Positions 29,996-40,701 of a DNA stretch of 64,000 nucleotides are shown one piece after another. A program made the translations under genes and the position numbers. The DNA comes from Takakia lepidozioides (taxonomy: Eukaryota; Streptophyta; Takakiopsida; Takakiales; Takakiaceae): positions 73,718,001 to 73,782,000 of the forward strand of contig CM060733.1 of NCBI GenBank assembly GCA_030704615.1, read 5' to 3'. The notes under the pieces are model-generated. The model made no database searches, was not told where the DNA came from, and saw only the letters and a list, made by a program, of their open reading frames with translations. How positions within the stretch are numbered: position 1 is the stretch's first letter; each line of letters begins with the position of its first letter.

Positions 29996-30986
29996 TGTTA
30001 GAGGACTGTCTGGGACTTAGACACTTATACGGGATTTGTAGGGTACCCTTAATTTTTGCACAGACTGAGACCAACAGGAGCCTTAGTGGTGATAGCAGCG
30101 CACTGTAGAGGGGGGTTACACAGTCCGTCACAGTCGTCACAGCCGACATAGCCACACAGTCAGTCACAGCCGACACAGCCATCACAGCCAACACAGCCCG
30201 TCACAGCCGACACAACCACACAGCCAGTCACAGCCAACACAGCCCGTCACAGCCTAACACAGCCACACACAGTCGCACAGCCAATCACAGCCCGTCACAG
30301 TTTCACACAGCCAATCACAGCTTGACACAACTGTCACGACCAGAGGGAACGGAGAGCAGGACAGGGAACGACTGTGGGGAACAACACCTGCAAATGGAAC
30401 ATGTTAGTTCACGGACAACGGCTAGTGAGGGAAACGGTTAGAGCCACGAGTAGGAAGATAAAGGGAGAAGCAAGGACTGAGAGAGGGATATATATTCTTG
30501 GAAGCACTTCAGGGAGAGGGACTTCTTGGTCATGCATGAGAGGGGATCGGACGGAGAGTAAAGATGGAGACCACGGTGAAGGAGGAAAGATGATTAGTAG
30601 ATGCTTGTTATATGCAAAGCTGTAGTGATATTGTAGAGCAGATTAGAGACACAATGGCTTCGGCCTGATACCTGATAAATCATAATCTGATACTTATACG
30701 ATACAATCACACTGTGTAGAGAGATCTGAGTGAAGCTGTGGAATGAATGCATGAGTTGATGGAATCCGATAGATTGATGAAGCAAACTGATACTTAATTA
30801 GTAATGGTAAGGTAGCTAACATGAATGCGGAAAGGGAAACAAATAGGAAACACCCCCATGATACACTAGCTATAGGTCATGACTGATTGTTCTGCGCGGG
30901 CTGAGTACTTAGAGATTTCCAACTCTTCTATCTTGGAGTTTCCGCCTCGGATAGCGAAGGGAGGGGTGAGTAAAAGCCGTGCGACA
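29996..30986 (+). repeat. R3 LTR b (5' LTR of copy N)
   Basis: TGTTAGAGGACTGTCTGGGA ... GTGCGACA, 991 bp, with the CACAGCC minisatellite at about 30110-30340 and a TATA-like GGATATATATTC at about 30486-30497. The primer-binding site follows three bases later. Confidence 0.9.
30484..30498 (+). promoter_or_regulatory. Putative TATA box of the R3 LTR (copy N)
   Basis: GGGATATATATTC lies in the last 500 bp of the LTR, a reasonable place for the Pol II start, and is repeated in LTR d (about 44894-44906). LTRs a and e of copy H have a G-rich sequence here instead. Function is inferred. Confidence 0.4.
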
Positions 30987-30988
30987 TT

Positions 30989-31006
30989 TGGCGACCGTAC
31001 TGGGAG
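30989..31006 (+). promoter_or_regulatory. Primer-binding site of copy N, probably tRNA-Arg
   Basis: TGGCGACCGTACTGGGAG begins two bases after the LTR end. Its complement would be a tRNA 3' end ...CAGTACGGTCGCCA, which resembles plant tRNA-Arg with a GACCG acceptor stem. Copy H has TGGCGACCATACTGGG at 48765-48750 (minus strand). tRNA-Arg priming is typical of Tat/Ogre elements. The exact tRNA is not verified. Confidence 0.6.
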
Positions 31007-31009
31007 ACT

Positions 31010-31573
31010 GAGTCATGAACAACCAGATGTGACAGGCATCTGGTGGGATCATGGTGGTTGGACCATTAAAGAATTTGAAGTGAATCAAATTCCTGTGGAA
31101 CGAAGGAAGAAAGATTGTCCAAACAATTCTTTCAAAGGTTCTTGGAATTGCCAGACGGTTGTAAGGAAAATATTCTTAAGCAAGTGCATGATGCTGATCC
31201 GGAATGGGGTCTGGAGAAAGGAGTGATAAAGATTTATCACGTAGCCTGTAGAGGAAGAGCACGTTGGTTACCAACGTTGGTTTATGTGATAGCATTGCTA
31301 TCCATTAAGCGAGTAGAGTTTGAAGGCTGGGAAGAAAGAAAGGTGAATGTTTATACTCATATGCATGAAGAGCTTCTACTGGTAAAGAATTGGATTCCAA
31401 AGGATATTTTGTGGATCAAACTCACACCAAGAACAGCTTTCCAGACTTGTTTGTTATATGGTTATATGGTAACGGAGACTTCAAGTATAGCCAAGGGTGC
31501 ATTGAAGCTTGAAAGAAACCCAGGCATATACGAGAGATATTATAGAAGAGAGTTTTGGTTATTTCCACATTAA
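31010..31573 (+). pseudogene. ORF1 upstream of gag, copy N
   Basis: The protein reads (V)TGIWWDHGGWTIKEFEVNQIP, then after a one-base loss near 31092 SKQFFQRFLELPDGCKENIL, a hydrophobic stretch around LVYVIALLSIKRVEFEGW, and ends PGIYERYYRREFWLFPH-stop at 31573. Copy H encodes the same protein (48195-48745). It resembles no domain I know. Its place between primer site and gag matches the extra ORF1 of Ogre elements. Function unknown. Confidence 0.6.
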
Positions 31574-31594
31574 AAGAAATGAAAGACATGGGAC

Positions 31595-32850
31595 ATGAGT
31601 GATGAAAGAGAAGCTAGACGCCAGAGATATTCAGCAAAAAGAGAAAGCTATCTGAAAGCTAATTATCCATATCTTTGGGAGAGAGGAATAGACATAGGGG
31701 AATCATCTGGACCTCTCACACCATTAAGATCAAAGAGTACATCACCCATACCGGAAGAACTAGTTGGATGCCACTCCTTCTGTTTCTTTGCAAGAAAGAT
31801 TAAGGGAATTGGTACAGGAAGAAGATCAATCACGAGGTGAAAGATCTGAGGTACATCCCTGGATAAAAGATTTGACAGAAATCTTTGATAAGAGTTGGCA
31901 TGGAACACCAAAAGCAGGAACTCCAGTTTCTGAAGCAGAAGGTGAAGAATGAGAAGAGGATGTGGCAGAGCCAACAGGGAGTTCAGACTCTCCAACACCA
32001 TTACAGTTGAGTTACATGAGTGAAGAAGAAACCCAAGGGCAGAACTTGGAGGATGAAAACATAGAGAAGAAATTGGAAGAGGAAGAATATGAAGAAGTAG
32101 ACCCAACAGCTGAGGTTGAGACTACAACCAGGACATCCCAACCCGTTGGACCTGGATCAAGTGGAGCACTTGGATCACAGGCCAACAAAGGTGTCGGCTC
32201 AGGGGATCAGGGGGCTGCCTGGATCTGGCTTTGGGGGGAAGGGAGTGTGGGAAGTAGTGCAACTGAAGCTGGGAATACTGTGAATATGGTGGGGCCGGAA
32301 GCAGGGAGTGCTCAAGGGCCACACAAAAAACAACATGTCCAGAAGGACCAGCACCAGCAAGGGTGCCAGCACCTGTCAGTGGGCAGAAGGTATGGCCACA
32401 GATGGCGTTACAACCAACACGGGCAAAACCACCCTTTCCAATATATTCAGGAAAAGGGGATCCCGATGACACATTAGCCAATTTGAGCACATGTGTATAG
32501 TGAACAATGAGAATGGCGATGATGCAAGATGAGACTGTTTCCTTGTTCACTTATCAAGAAAGCAAGTGAATGGTATGCAAGATTCCCTGATAATCATTTC
32601 CTAACCTGGAATGGCTTGAATACAACATTTCGAAATAGGTTCAGGACAAGTAAAACTGAGGATGAAGTGTATGGAAGTTTACAACAGTTAAAGCAAAAGA
32701 AGCATGAAACTGTTCAGGAGTATATGGAAAAGATGGAATTGATGATGAAAAAGCTGGCTGTAGTACCAGCACCCGGTTTATATAAGACTTGGTTTGTGAG
32801 TGGACTAAGACCAGAGTTGCAAAAGAAAGTGGATATGTTACCCCCATAAT
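31595..32850 (+). pseudogene. Gag (N-terminal region and capsid) of copy N
   Basis: The basic N-terminus (DEREARRQRYSAKRESYL) is followed by an acidic, low-complexity middle (about 31960-32130) and, after frame changes, the capsid: KMRLFPCSLIKKASEWYAR region (about 32525), HFLTWNGLNTTFRNRF, QQLKQKKHETVQEYMEKM and WFVSGLRPELQKKVDML. This is the retrotransposon gag fold pattern. At least three frameshifts are present, the last at 32847 (CCCCCAT against CCCAT in copy H). Confidence 0.75.
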
Positions 32851-32853
32851 ACA

Positions 32854-34186
32854 GTGGAGGAGGCATTTGAAACTGCAAACAGAATTGAGCAATTGGGAAT
32901 GCTCAGGAGAGAGAAAAGGGATGATGAGGACTCTGAGGATGAGTCAGATGAAGAAGAAGAGCAAGAACTAAAAAGGAAGAGTAAGAGAAAGGAGAAGTTC
33001 AAGAGGGATAACTATGAAAAAAGATTGGAAGAAATCTTGAAGAAGTATGCCACAGAGGCTGCAACACATTGGAGGAAGGGTGTATGGTGTGCAAAGTGCC
33101 AGAATGAAGGCCATACCACCACAGAATCCACATGAAGGAGAAACAACTGTACTATCTGTAAAATGGATAACCATTCTACTGAGAATTGTTACTACAACAG
33201 AAGGACAGCTGCAAGAGAACCTAGGCAAGTAAGGGTGGCATCAGGTGCCAGCCCCAGCCAAGACAGAAACAATGATCAGGACCACTATGGAGGTATGGGG
33301 TGGTATAAACAAATGGCATGGACAAAGGAGAAGGTAATCAAAGAGGGAATTACCAAGGAAATAGAGGCAACTATCCGGGTAATCCAAGGGAATTACCAGC
33401 CCGGGAATCAGGATTACAGAAATAATCCAAGAACAGACCAAGGGCGAGGACCCAATGGTGAAGAACTATGTTACTATTGTAATCAGCCAGGACATCGCAA
33501 GGCAGCCTGTTCATTCTGGATTAGACACCAGAATGAGATGAAAGCTCCTGTGAATGAGGGCCCAGTGGTGGCAGCTCACATGGTTAGGCCATGTGTTGTA
33601 CCAGAAGTAAGTACAATGATAGTAACAAGAAGTAAAGCCAAACCAATACCTCCAGTAGTAGAGGAAGAAGATGATAATGAAGGTGGCAGTGATATGCCTG
33701 AAGATGATGAGGCTTGGAGAGATGAGAAGGAACTGCACAAGGAAGTGGCAGATACCATAAGGGAAATGCAGAAGAGTACTGATATTCCTGTGGCAGATTC
33801 CTCTGATTCTGATGGAGAAGAAGAAGGGAGGGAGGATGAAAGGAAGAAAGAAGATGCAGACATGCAAAGTAATGAAGAGACTTTGGCTGAAGTAATATGC
33901 CAGACCAAAGCAGAAATTACCATTGGACAGCTATTGGCTGTGGCACCTTATTGTAGGCACAGGCTGTATCAAGCAATCAATCGAATTGCCCAGGAGACAG
34001 GAAACACAGACCTGAACAGCAAGGTGACCAGTTATAATGTAAAGCCGGAAGGGCGAGAAACAGTCATGGACTTTGATGATTCTATGCCAGTAATCCAATT
34101 GAGAATTGGAAGCACAGAACTAACTGATGTACTGATAGATGGAGGTTCTGGAGTAAATATCATGACAGACCAATTAAGAAAGAAGC
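32854..34186 (+). pseudogene. Nucleocapsid and protease N-terminus of copy N
   Basis: An acidic-basic spacer (DDEDSEDESDEEEEQ, KRKSKRKEK) precedes zinc knuckles CAKCQNEGHTTTE(C) (frameshifted here), a second degraded knuckle, and CYYCNQPGHRKAAC (about 33469). An acidic stretch leads to the protease core VLIDGGSGVNIMTDQ (about 34129; D-G-G variant of the D-[ST]-G site). The frame is cut at 34186 by the start of LTR c. Confidence 0.85.
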
Positions 34187-34372
34187 TGATAGAGGACTGT
34201 CGGGGACTTAGACACTTATACGGGATTTGTAGGGTACCCTTAATTTTTGCACAGACTGAGACCAACAGGAGCCTTAGGGGTGACAACAGCGCACTGTAGA
34301 GGGGGGTTACACAGCCCGTCACAGTCGTCACAGCAGACACAGCCGACACAGCCAACACAGCCCGTCACAGGG
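34187..34372 (+). repeat. R3 LTR c, 186-bp 5' fragment
   Basis: TGATAGAGGACTGTCGGGGA is the LTR start with one changed base. It begins exactly inside the protease sequence after AAGAAGC and proceeds through the conserved LTR start into the CACAGCC repeats, where the MULE terminus cuts it. A third R3 insertion in copy N is the simplest explanation. Confidence 0.8.
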
Positions 34373-34425
34373 GGGTTGCTATTCCATGAGCTCATGAGCG
34401 GGCATGGCTCACCCATGAGCCGCAA
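34373..34425 (-). repeat. Right terminal inverted repeat of the large MULE
   Basis: GGGTTGCTATTCCATGAGC aligns with GGTTTACTATTTCATGAAC at 14406, followed by the shared 20-mer and further CATGAGC words. It lies within the R3 LTR minisatellite, which it interrupts. Confidence 0.7.
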
Positions 34426-34579
34426 AGTAACACACTTCGAATTTCGGCAGATTTTTTTCAGGCCCAAAACTATAAAATAATCAAAAATCGAAGATTTCCG
34501 CGCTCATGCTGGAAGCACTCCGCTCATGAGTACCAGTGTACGCTCATGACTTGGAGCCCAGGCTCATGGACCGCTAGGC

Positions 34580-35070
34580 CAGGTCATAGAAAAACTGAAT
34601 TCTGGGCAATAACGGCACCGAAATTATCCCAGAGGCAGAGACGCAAGCGGAATTAGGATCCGGGTTTGCAGACTCCGAAAACGCAATGGCGACCTATAAC
34701 CGTGGATAGTACTGTTGCAGAAGTGCATGATGGTTGGGTATAACGGCGCCGTAATTGGGCACAGGAAAAGAAATAGCCGGCTGAAGGCTCGGGAGTGAAG
34801 CCAACAACGGTGAAAGTAATTGGGCTCCACCAACCAAATACCCGGAGTGCAGGCGATAACGGCGCCGAAATGGGCCCCGAAAACCAAATACTCGGTTGAA
34901 GCCACCGGAGTGCAGCCGATAACGGCGCCGAAATTGGGTCCAGAAACCAAATACCCGGCTAAAGGCTAGGGATTGCAACCAATAACGGCGCCGAAATTGA
35001 CCTGCGGAAACAAAATTCTCGGCTGAAGCTTCCGCACTCCATCCAATAACGGCGCCAAAATTGGGCTCCG
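34580..35070. repeat. Subterminal GGCGCC tandem repeats, right end
   Basis: The words ATAACGGCGCCGAAATTGGG and close variants occur at about 34609, 34740, 34855, 34918, 34980 and 35044. The last four are about 62-63 bp apart with a conserved spacer (AAATACCCGGCTGAAGGCT type). The series mirrors the left-end repeats at 14560-14850 in core sequence and spacing. Confidence 0.75.
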
Positions 35071-35183
35071 GAGAGCAAATACCCGCCTTACGGTAAGGGA
35101 GGCCTTGCTCTCATTTTGCTCTTCACTCTTCTTTGTTGTGCCCATCTCCTCCCTGCTTTGAGTTTGTGCTATGTCGTGAGGCC

Positions 35184-35735
35184 ATGTCGTGCCCGAATCA
35201 CATCTATCGACGCCAGACGGGAGTCATTTTCCCGAAAGCACACGACATCATTGTTTTCCTGGATGTTTACAGGGACGATCCTCGACTTGTCCAGCTGAGA
35301 GCAATGAAGTTTCTTCCAGGATTGCACGATTCTCCTGGACCCCGGCTGGGGAGCAGGTGGTTCCTACGCATCATGGACTTGGACTTTCCGCATGAGTGGG
35401 AGCCGAATAGATCACGCACAGCGTTGCTGTATCGTTGGAATTGTTGCGAGTGGACGTATGATGAGTGCATAGGTGAAAACTTTACGCGTGGACGGACTGG
35501 CTCGGAAAGTGGGGACATTCTCTTCAGTTATGAGGATGAGGAGGAGGGGAACACAGGGCCCACTGTGAAAATGTCCTTCTACCAAGGGGGCGCTATCGAT
35601 AAACACGACATCCTCGTTAGTTTCAACCGGGCGACAGAAACCACTGACATTTTGTTCAAATATAGGCACCCGGTCACTCAGGAGGTCCTTGAGAGGCCAG
35701 TTAGAGTTCCTTCTTCTTGGGCGAGGGGACCATAG
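35184..35735 (+). CDS. Unknown 184-codon ORF near the right end of the large MULE
   Basis: The best start is ATG 35184 (MSCPNHIYRRQTGVIFPKAH), with an in-frame upstream extension to 35133 lacking ATG. The stop is TAG 35733-35735. The second half (SGDILFSYEDEEEG, KHDILVSFNRATETTDILFKYRHP) has alternating hydrophobic residues typical of beta strands. It resembles in pattern the GDI-type units in element 2 (10716-11283). No catalytic motif or membrane segment is seen. It is the only unbroken gene in either MULE copy, and its 3' part is preserved in the other copy. Function unknown. Confidence 0.55.
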   Translation: MSCPNHIYRRQTGVIFPKAHDIIVFLDVYRDDPRLVQLRAMKFLPGLHDSPGPRLGSRWFLRIMDLDFPHEWEPNRSRTALLYRWNCCEWTYDECIGENFTRGRTGSESGDILFSYEDEEEGNTGPTVKMSFYQGGAIDKHDILVSFNRATETTDILFKYRHPVTQEVLERPVRVPSSWARGP

Positions 35736-36418
35736 GTCTTGCATGCTAGAGTAGACATGTTTCAACTCGCCGACACTTATGGCACATACATTTTCATTCA
35801 GAAATCAAGCAGCTTCCCTGTGCCATATGGGGAATATACATGCTTGGATAATCTTCTGTTAAGGTTTTTTGCAATTCACTGCCAGTATGCTGGGACGTGT
35901 CCTTTGTCGTATGGATTGCTGTTTGCACAAGGTGCAATATGCAAATGCTGGAATGTGCAGTAGGACCCTTCCCACTGGAACACAGAACTAGCAATCTTGT
36001 AAAGGCATCACATTTGCAGAACAGTAACAATGTATTTGTAGCAAATTGGAGTCTTCTCATAAAGGTGGACGAAAACGCCAGGATGGGCTGCGAAATCACT
36101 ACAAATTGAATGAAGAGCAGTAACAAGGAAGCATTATGCAGTACATAGACCATAAACGGCGCTGAAATAGGCCTCAATGCCCGTTAATCTCCACACAATG
36201 TATGCTTTACTCGGATCCATTTGTAGACAACCAAAATAAAAAAAACATGCGCATGCCATTCATGGCCAAAAACCACATTCTCATGTATTGCGGCACCGAA
36301 ATTCACATGTAGCCATGGCGATGCGGCACCACCAAGTGTATAATTCCTCACAAAAAAATAGGGTGCAAGAAGATGAATGTAATATAATTGCCACTTTCTC
36401 CTTCCCGAATGTGGAATG
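35736..36418. other. Non-coding interior of the large MULE (inverted copy)
   Basis: Matches 20031-20714 of the other copy in reverse. Contains single palindrome-like sites (for example near 36290). No gene recognised. Confidence 0.5.
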
Positions 36419-36965
36419 TCAAGCAGTCCGACAAGTGTCCTGCCGTAGGGCCTTGTGCAGCTCGTTGAAACTCAGTGTTGGAGCATGGATGAAGACGTCC
36501 ACTGCGGATATGCAACTCATGCGCTTCAGAAAAATGTAATAAAGGTGTTTGCAGGGGACATATGCTGCATTCTTCGATTCCATAACAAGGAAGTCCTCAC
36601 AGTTGCAAGCTGGGTACTGTGAAACCGTGATTGTATACACGACACTGCGCGCAGCAGACCCGGCTGTTGACAACTGAAATATGCGCCCCATCCTGGGGTG
36701 AGGAACATCCCTGCAACCTTGCACTATGCAGGGCATTGCAAGAGCGTTGGCCATCCTGGTGTCGTTCGCCTTTGTTGGTGGCCGTCGTCTTTTCAGTTTC
36801 CCCCACCGATGGGTGGGCCAAGCTGCGGGGTCACCCACCGGTATGCGGGGCGAAGAGCTTCTCGTGGGAGGAGGATGACGACTGGGAATTGGATTTCGTG
36901 GAACGTATTTTAGCTTTCAGAGAATCAGGATGGAAGTACACGTTTACCCAAACACGGGAGTCCAT
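36419..36965 (-). pseudogene. SWIM zinc-finger transposase remnant, inverted copy
   Basis: ATG at 36965 (MDSRVWVNVYFHPDSLKAK). One extra C near 36845 shifts the frame. The rest is open: THRWGKLKRRRPPTKAND, RIFQLSTAGSAARS, ACNCEDF and VPCKHLYYIFLKRM, ending at 36419. All four SWIM ligands (CxC, CxH) are intact here. The lesions differ from those of the left copy. Confidence 0.75.
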
Positions 36966-37199
36966 GTTGAAGACGGGACCTCTCGGTACGCTCCGCAGCG
37001 AAGTCCTGCAGTGAGAAGAGTGTGTCCTACCTAATAACACAAATGATTTTCTGGAGGATTCCGCATCCAACAGGATGGGTGATCGGTGCACGTAAAGATG
37101 AAGGTATGTAACGTACGTTACAAAAACGGACGACAACAGCAAGTTCACATCGGATATTTGGTGCCTGAATTGTAATGTACAACCACTTGGGCTACAATA

Positions 37200-37613
37200 A
37201 ATCAGGCCTTCCCATGAATTCCGGCACCGAAATCTGGATGAACATCTCTGTCATGTAACAACTTTGGAAGCCAGGGGATGAATTTCGGCGACAGAAATAG
37301 TAATTTGTTCACCTCATGAAACTAACCAAGCACCCAACGGATGGATTTCGATGCAGAAATTCGGATGAACATCTTCTTCATCAAATTGTTTCTGCACATG
37401 AGGGTTGAATTTGGATGCCAAAATACGGATGAATGTGTTCCTGATTACAGTCGTGATTCACCACGTGTCCGGATATCGGTGCTGACATCTGAATGACAGT
37501 AATCCTGAATCGGCAGAATGGATGTATTTCGGCCCCGAAATTCATTCTTCATCTCCTTTTCCGACCCTAATTCTGCTGCCCTGCGGATGGATTTCAGTGC
37601 CAAATTCATCTGA

Positions 37614-37646
<33 letters not shown>

Positions 37647-39340
37647 GCGACAGATGAACTTCGGCGCCGAATCTCATCCAAGTACTCCCTTCTAATTTTC
37701 ATTTTTCTTCGCGAGCAATGAATTTCGGCGCCGAAATTCATCCAAAGTCCTCCCGAATTTTTTTTTTTCTTTGCGAGCAATGAATTTCGGCGCCGACATT
37801 CATCCGAAGTCCTCCCGAATTTTGTTTTTTCTTCGCGACCAATGAATTTCGGCGCCGAAATTCATCCGAAGTCCTCCCAAATTTATTATTTTTTCTTCGC
37901 GAGCAATGAATTTCGGCGCCGAAATTCATCCGAAGTCCTCCCGAATTTTATTTTTTCTTCGCGAGCTATGAATTTCGGCGCCGAAATTCATCCAAAGTCC
38001 TCCCGAATTTTATTTTATTTCTTCGCGACCAATGAATTTCGGCGCCGAAATTCATCCGAAGTCCTCCCGAATTTTATTTTATTTCTTCGCGACCAATGAA
38101 TTTCGGCGCCGACATTCATCCGAAGTCCTCCCGAATTATTTTTTTTCTTCGCGAGCAATGAATTTCGGCGCCGACATTCATCCGAAGTCCTCCCGAATTT
38201 ATTTTTTTTTCTTTGCGAGCAATGAATTTCGGCGCCGAAATTCATCCGAAGTCCTCCCGAATTTTTTTTTTTTCTTCGCGAGCAATGAATTTCGGCGCCG
38301 AAATTCATCCGAAGTCCTCCCCAATTTTTTTTTTTTCTTCGCGAGCAATGAATTTCGGCGCCGAAATTCATCCGAAGTCCTCCCGAATTTTTTTTTTCTT
38401 CGCGAGCACTGTATTTCGGCGCCGAAATTCATCCGAAGTCCTCCCGAATTTATTTTTTCTTCGCGAGCAATGAATTTCGGCGCCGAAATTCATCCGAAGT
38501 CCTCCCGAATTTTATTTTTTTTCTTCGCGAGCAATGAATTTCGGCGCCGAAATTCATCCGAAGTCCTCCCAAATTTTATTTTTTCTTCGCGAGCAATGAA
38601 TTTTGGCGCCGAAATTCAATCGACTCCATCCCTCCAAATTCTTTTCAGGGTTTGAGCGCCAGATTTCAGCGCCGAAATTCATCCAATGCCCTCCCTCTCC
38701 AATATTTATTTTTCTTTGAAATGGATGAATTTCGGCGCCGGAATTCATCCTTACTGTCCGCAATGAGTAACTCTAATATTACATTTTCTATGCGACGGAT
38801 GAATTTTGGCGCCGAAATTCGTCCAAACCCGACACTTACTATTTGCTTCTAGATGATATAATTTTCGGTAAATCGTTGGAAATACCCCGTTCCGACGAAG
38901 ATAACAGGAATATTCTGCATTTAATGGAGAAATCGGCATATTGAACCCCTTCTGTCAAAATTAATTGCATTTTAGCCGTTTTTTTTCCTTTGAAACCGAC
39001 AGTATCCATTAAGTGGTCTTTTTCGCACGGGACGTTGCCGCACATAAAGTATAATTTCGGCGCCGAAATTATAGTTAAATGTCCAGAAATGGCAAGTCCA
39101 ACAGGCATGGACAGCATCCGTCAGGGGCAATGATGGCGGCAAAGCATAGCATGGTGCCGATTTAGTCTTCGCTCTGGATGAATTTCGGCGCCGAAATATG
39201 GATGAAATGTGCCCAAGTGCAACCGTTTCCACTGTCCCGGAATTAATTCCGGCTCCGATATCCCACTGACAGGTTTGCTCATGACGAATGAGGACTTGGG
39301 AAGCGATGAATTGCGGCGCCGAAATTTGTAAGTTTGTGTA
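37200..39340. repeat. Palindromic GGCGCC array inside the large MULE (inverted copy)
   Basis: Same array as 17405-19260 in reverse complement. The dense tandem part is about 37710-38620 with roughly 15-16 units of about 60 bp, a few more than in the left copy. Single diverged sites flank it on both sides. A T-run of 28 nt lies at about 37617-37645. Open frames with repeated NFGAEIH or EFRRRNS are products of the repeat. Confidence 0.9.
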
Positions 39341-39359
39341 CGAAAGCACTTGAATAGGA

Positions 39360-39783
39360 GCTGCTGACAGCTTTGTGGTCATACAGGACTTCATATAAAG
39401 TCACCACTAAGTATACACCATTCCAATTAGTTTATGGTATGGAAGCCTTACTTCCAGTGGAATTCCTGTTACCTACCATGAGAACGGAGTGGGGAAAGAG
39501 AATGGAATTGCAAGATTCCATTAAGGTCAGGAAACATGAATTATACCATGTGGAAGAAGTACGTGCTGATGCAGCTGATAATATGACCAGAATTCAGATG
39601 AAGAGAAAGGAACAGTTTGATGAAGGCAAGTTAAAGACTTTTAAGACGGGGGATTTGGTTCTATGGTTGCAGAAGAAGGGAAAGATTAAAGCTTCTAAGC
39701 TTAAATCACCATGGAAAGGACCTTATGTCATACAAAAGATGTATGATAACAACACCGCCATGTTACAAACCATTAACAAATAA
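39360..39783 (+). pseudogene. Integrase C-terminal part of copy N
   Basis: It begins mid-domain at the MULE junction (LLTALWSYRTSYKVTTKYTPFQLVYGMEALLPVEF). It continues to the GPY/F-like module (KTGDLVLWLQKKGKIKASKLKSPWKGPYVIQKM) and stops at TAA 39781-39783, where copy H has an open Glu codon. Confidence 0.85.
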
Positions 39784-40701
39784 ATACTGGGAAGAGTCAA
39801 TGCCAATAAGTTAAAATGATACAGTGGTATCCATGACAAACCCTTGCAGCATGATTTGCATGTTGAAACGCAAGAGCAGTCACGGGCTGCACCAGTGTTA
39901 CCAACGGAGTATGGAGCACTTGTCGCTAGGCCAAGCATATATGACCAGGGCGGGCGGAAAAGGCAAAACACAGCCTATCACAGCCCATCACAACGTGACA
40001 CAGCCTATCACAGCCCAGCACGACGCAACACAGCCTATCACAACCTACCACCGCGTGTCACAGCCTATCACAGCGTACCACAGTATGACACAGTCTGTCA
40101 CAGCTCAACACAGCCTACTAGGGTTACACGATCCATAGAATCAGTGACAGGTGGACGCACAATAACTTCAGGAAAATGGCTGACGGAAGAAAAGACGGAA
40201 ACCAGTTTAAAAATAGACACGTGGAAGTCAGGGCGCGACACACAGCTGAGAAGGAAGTGCAAGAACAGGTGTCATCAAGAAAGAGGACAAGAATGGCCGT
40301 CAAAATACCTAATCAGCGCGTCAAATTGGATGAAAGGCGGGCCTATTAATGAATACGGAAAAAGGGGAACGGAACAAACGGCAAGTACAGAAAAGCGAAA
40401 TTCTTGTCACATGTGTGATCCTAGTGGACTATCCAGCAGGGAAAGTCCACTAAAGAAAATGAAATCTAAAATCCAGTCACAGCGGTTACAGCCAATAGAA
40501 AGCCAGAGAAAGGATCAAGAAATTGGAGGGAAATTAAGCGCAAGAGGCGGCGTCGTTCTGAGTAACGGGCGTCTCGACGGGACAGACCATCAATGCTATA
40601 GCTTGGAAACTATGGAGGAACTAACAGACTATACGCTCGCAATATTACTTACGCAGTGGCATAGACACGAAAGAACAGAGCGGAACTTTTCTCTTGATTG
40701 A
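39784..40701 (+). pseudogene. Repeat-containing linker of copy N
   Basis: Same linker as 25793-26911, with a TGA in place of Gly near 39816 and another TGA at 40699-40701. The TAYHSPS-type tandem repeats (about 39960-40120) are fewer than in copy H. It ends in the start of the 3' extension. Confidence 0.7.

Larger units (their letters stand above)
34373..39359 (-). mobile_element. Large MULE, inverted copy (left end missing)
   Basis: The terminus is at 34373, with ATGAGCTCATGAGCGGGCAT at 34386-34405. Inward lie subterminal repeats, the complete 184-codon ORF (35184-35735), the SWIM remnant (36965-36419, minus) and the palindromic array. It ends at 39359 against integrase sequence. In its own orientation it supplies the right end that the copy at 14406 lacks, and lacks the methyltransferase-bearing left arm present there. 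Confidence 0.8.
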
